A stretch of 5,365 bases of DNA from Acidobacteriota bacterium (GTDB taxonomy: Bacteria > Acidobacteriota > Terriglobia > Terriglobales > Acidobacteriaceae), in NCBI GenBank assembly GCA_021779695.1, contig JAJYAE010000300.1, positions 1 through 5,365 on the forward strand, given 5' to 3'. Of the stretch, positions 5,005 to 5,365 are shown one piece after another. A program made the translations under genes and the position numbers. The notes under the pieces are model-generated. The model was not told the origin of the DNA. It worked only from the letters and a program-made list of their open reading frames with translations, and ran no database searches. Each line of letters opens with the position of its first letter. The first letter of the stretch is position 1.

Positions 5005-5365
5005 CTATGGGACGTAGACATGCAGGCGGACATGCCATTTCGTGCTTTGACCGGGCTTCAGAGTGACCATGCCTGTATTCATGTTGCCCCACTCTTTGCC
5101 GAATGGGTTGGCGAAGTTGAACTGGTCTTCAACGGCGACGAATTTTGCGGTGGGTGGCGCGTATGCTTGGATCGTTTTGATCTCTGGTGAGAGCCCTTCG
5201 ATGTCGACAGCGTAATGCGCGGCAGGATCAATGACCTTCACAGTCACTGCACCATTTTGCCAGTTGAGATGGCTCCAGTTGTCGTCATAGAAATTGTGGT
5301 CCAGAGCCTTGCCTGCCGCAGCGCGCAGGTCATATTGGCCGCTGACGGGGACCAGCTTGCCGGTA
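5005..5365 (-). CDS. Aldose 1-epimerase (galactose mutarotase), C-terminal part; 5' end beyond window
   Basis: The last 119 codons of an aldose 1-epimerase, which interconverts alpha and beta anomers of hexoses such as galactose and glucose. The frame is open from the right edge, starting TGKLVPVSGQYDLRAAAGKALD, where GKL-PV--T/QYDLR is the conserved run before the sugar-pocket strands. SPEIKTIQAYAPP is followed by KFVAVEDQFNFANPFGKEWG and TGMVTLKPGQSTKWHVRL, the standard C-terminal sheet of the family. The Glu of FVAVE (codon at 5128-5130) aligns with the catalytic base of GalM (family knowledge). A short internal GTG start (5245-5247) would give only a fragment; the conserved sequence upstream shows it is not the real start. 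Stop is TAG at 5005-5007. The N-terminus and any signal peptide are outside the window, so location cannot be judged. GalM-like function is likely, but I leave the symbol empty because several paralogous epimerase-like families exist. Confidence 0.88.
   Translation of the reverse strand, partial: TGKLVPVSGQYDLRAAAGKALDHNFYDDNWSHLNWQNGAVTVKVIDPAAHYAVDIEGLSPEIKTIQAYAPPTAKFVAVEDQFNFANPFGKEWGNMNTGMVTLKPGQSTKWHVRLHVYVP

Noticed and set aside
5005..5247. Independent 80-residue protein starting at the GTG at 5247
   Set aside because: The frame is open to the window edge and the upstream residues match the aldose 1-epimerase family, so this is only the end of a longer gene.
3125..5365. A sugar-processing operon of oxidoreductase, secreted protein and mutarotase
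   Set aside because: The oxidoreductase is on the opposite strand and converges with the secreted protein gene, and a strong hairpin separates that gene from the mutarotase, so there is no operon evidence.

Overview
The window looks like ordinary core and accessory chromosome from an acidobacterium (Acidobacteriota, probably Terriglobia/Acidobacteriaceae, i.e. Granulicella-, Edaphobacter- or Terriglobus-like). This placement is inferred from protein flavour: the style of the ClpP and trigger factor proteins, a small secreted protein of a type common in that group, and the 'FVAVE-QFNFA-PFGKEWG' style of aldose 1-epimerase. No rRNA or other marker is present to prove it. I recognise seven protein-coding genes, two of them cut by the window edges. 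I found no RNA gene, CRISPR array, insertion sequence or prophage part.

Layout. Bases 1-420 (minus) are the 5' part of clpP. Bases 529-1911 (minus) are tig (trigger factor), immediately upstream of clpP, the classic tig-clpP(-clpX) proteostasis order. A good sigma-70-type promoter for this pair lies at 2013-2041. Bases 2087-2338 (minus) encode a small CPCC-type cysteine-rich protein, and 2413-2955 (minus) a secreted, probably outer-membrane beta-barrel protein. A divergent intergenic region (2956-3124) separates the latter from the only plus-strand gene, a Gfo/Idh/MocA-type oxidoreductase with a signal peptide (3125-4267). That gene converges on a small secreted protein (4354-4791, minus) across a short region with a terminator-like inverted repeat. 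After a 213-base gap holding a long hairpin, the 3' end of an aldose 1-epimerase gene (5005-5365, minus) runs off the right edge.

How the genes relate. tig and clpP form a functional unit: co-translational folding at the ribosome exit tunnel plus ATP-dependent proteolysis. The others are loosely associated. The exported oxidoreductase and the mutarotase both suggest handling of sugars, perhaps outside the cytoplasm, but they are on opposite strands and separated by another gene, so joint function is not demonstrated. I see no convincing undescribed multi-gene system. The most notable points are the histidine-rich N-terminal extension of trigger factor, the exported Gfo/Idh/MocA protein with an altered glycine motif and no twin arginine, and the strong two-part hairpin at 4949-4992.
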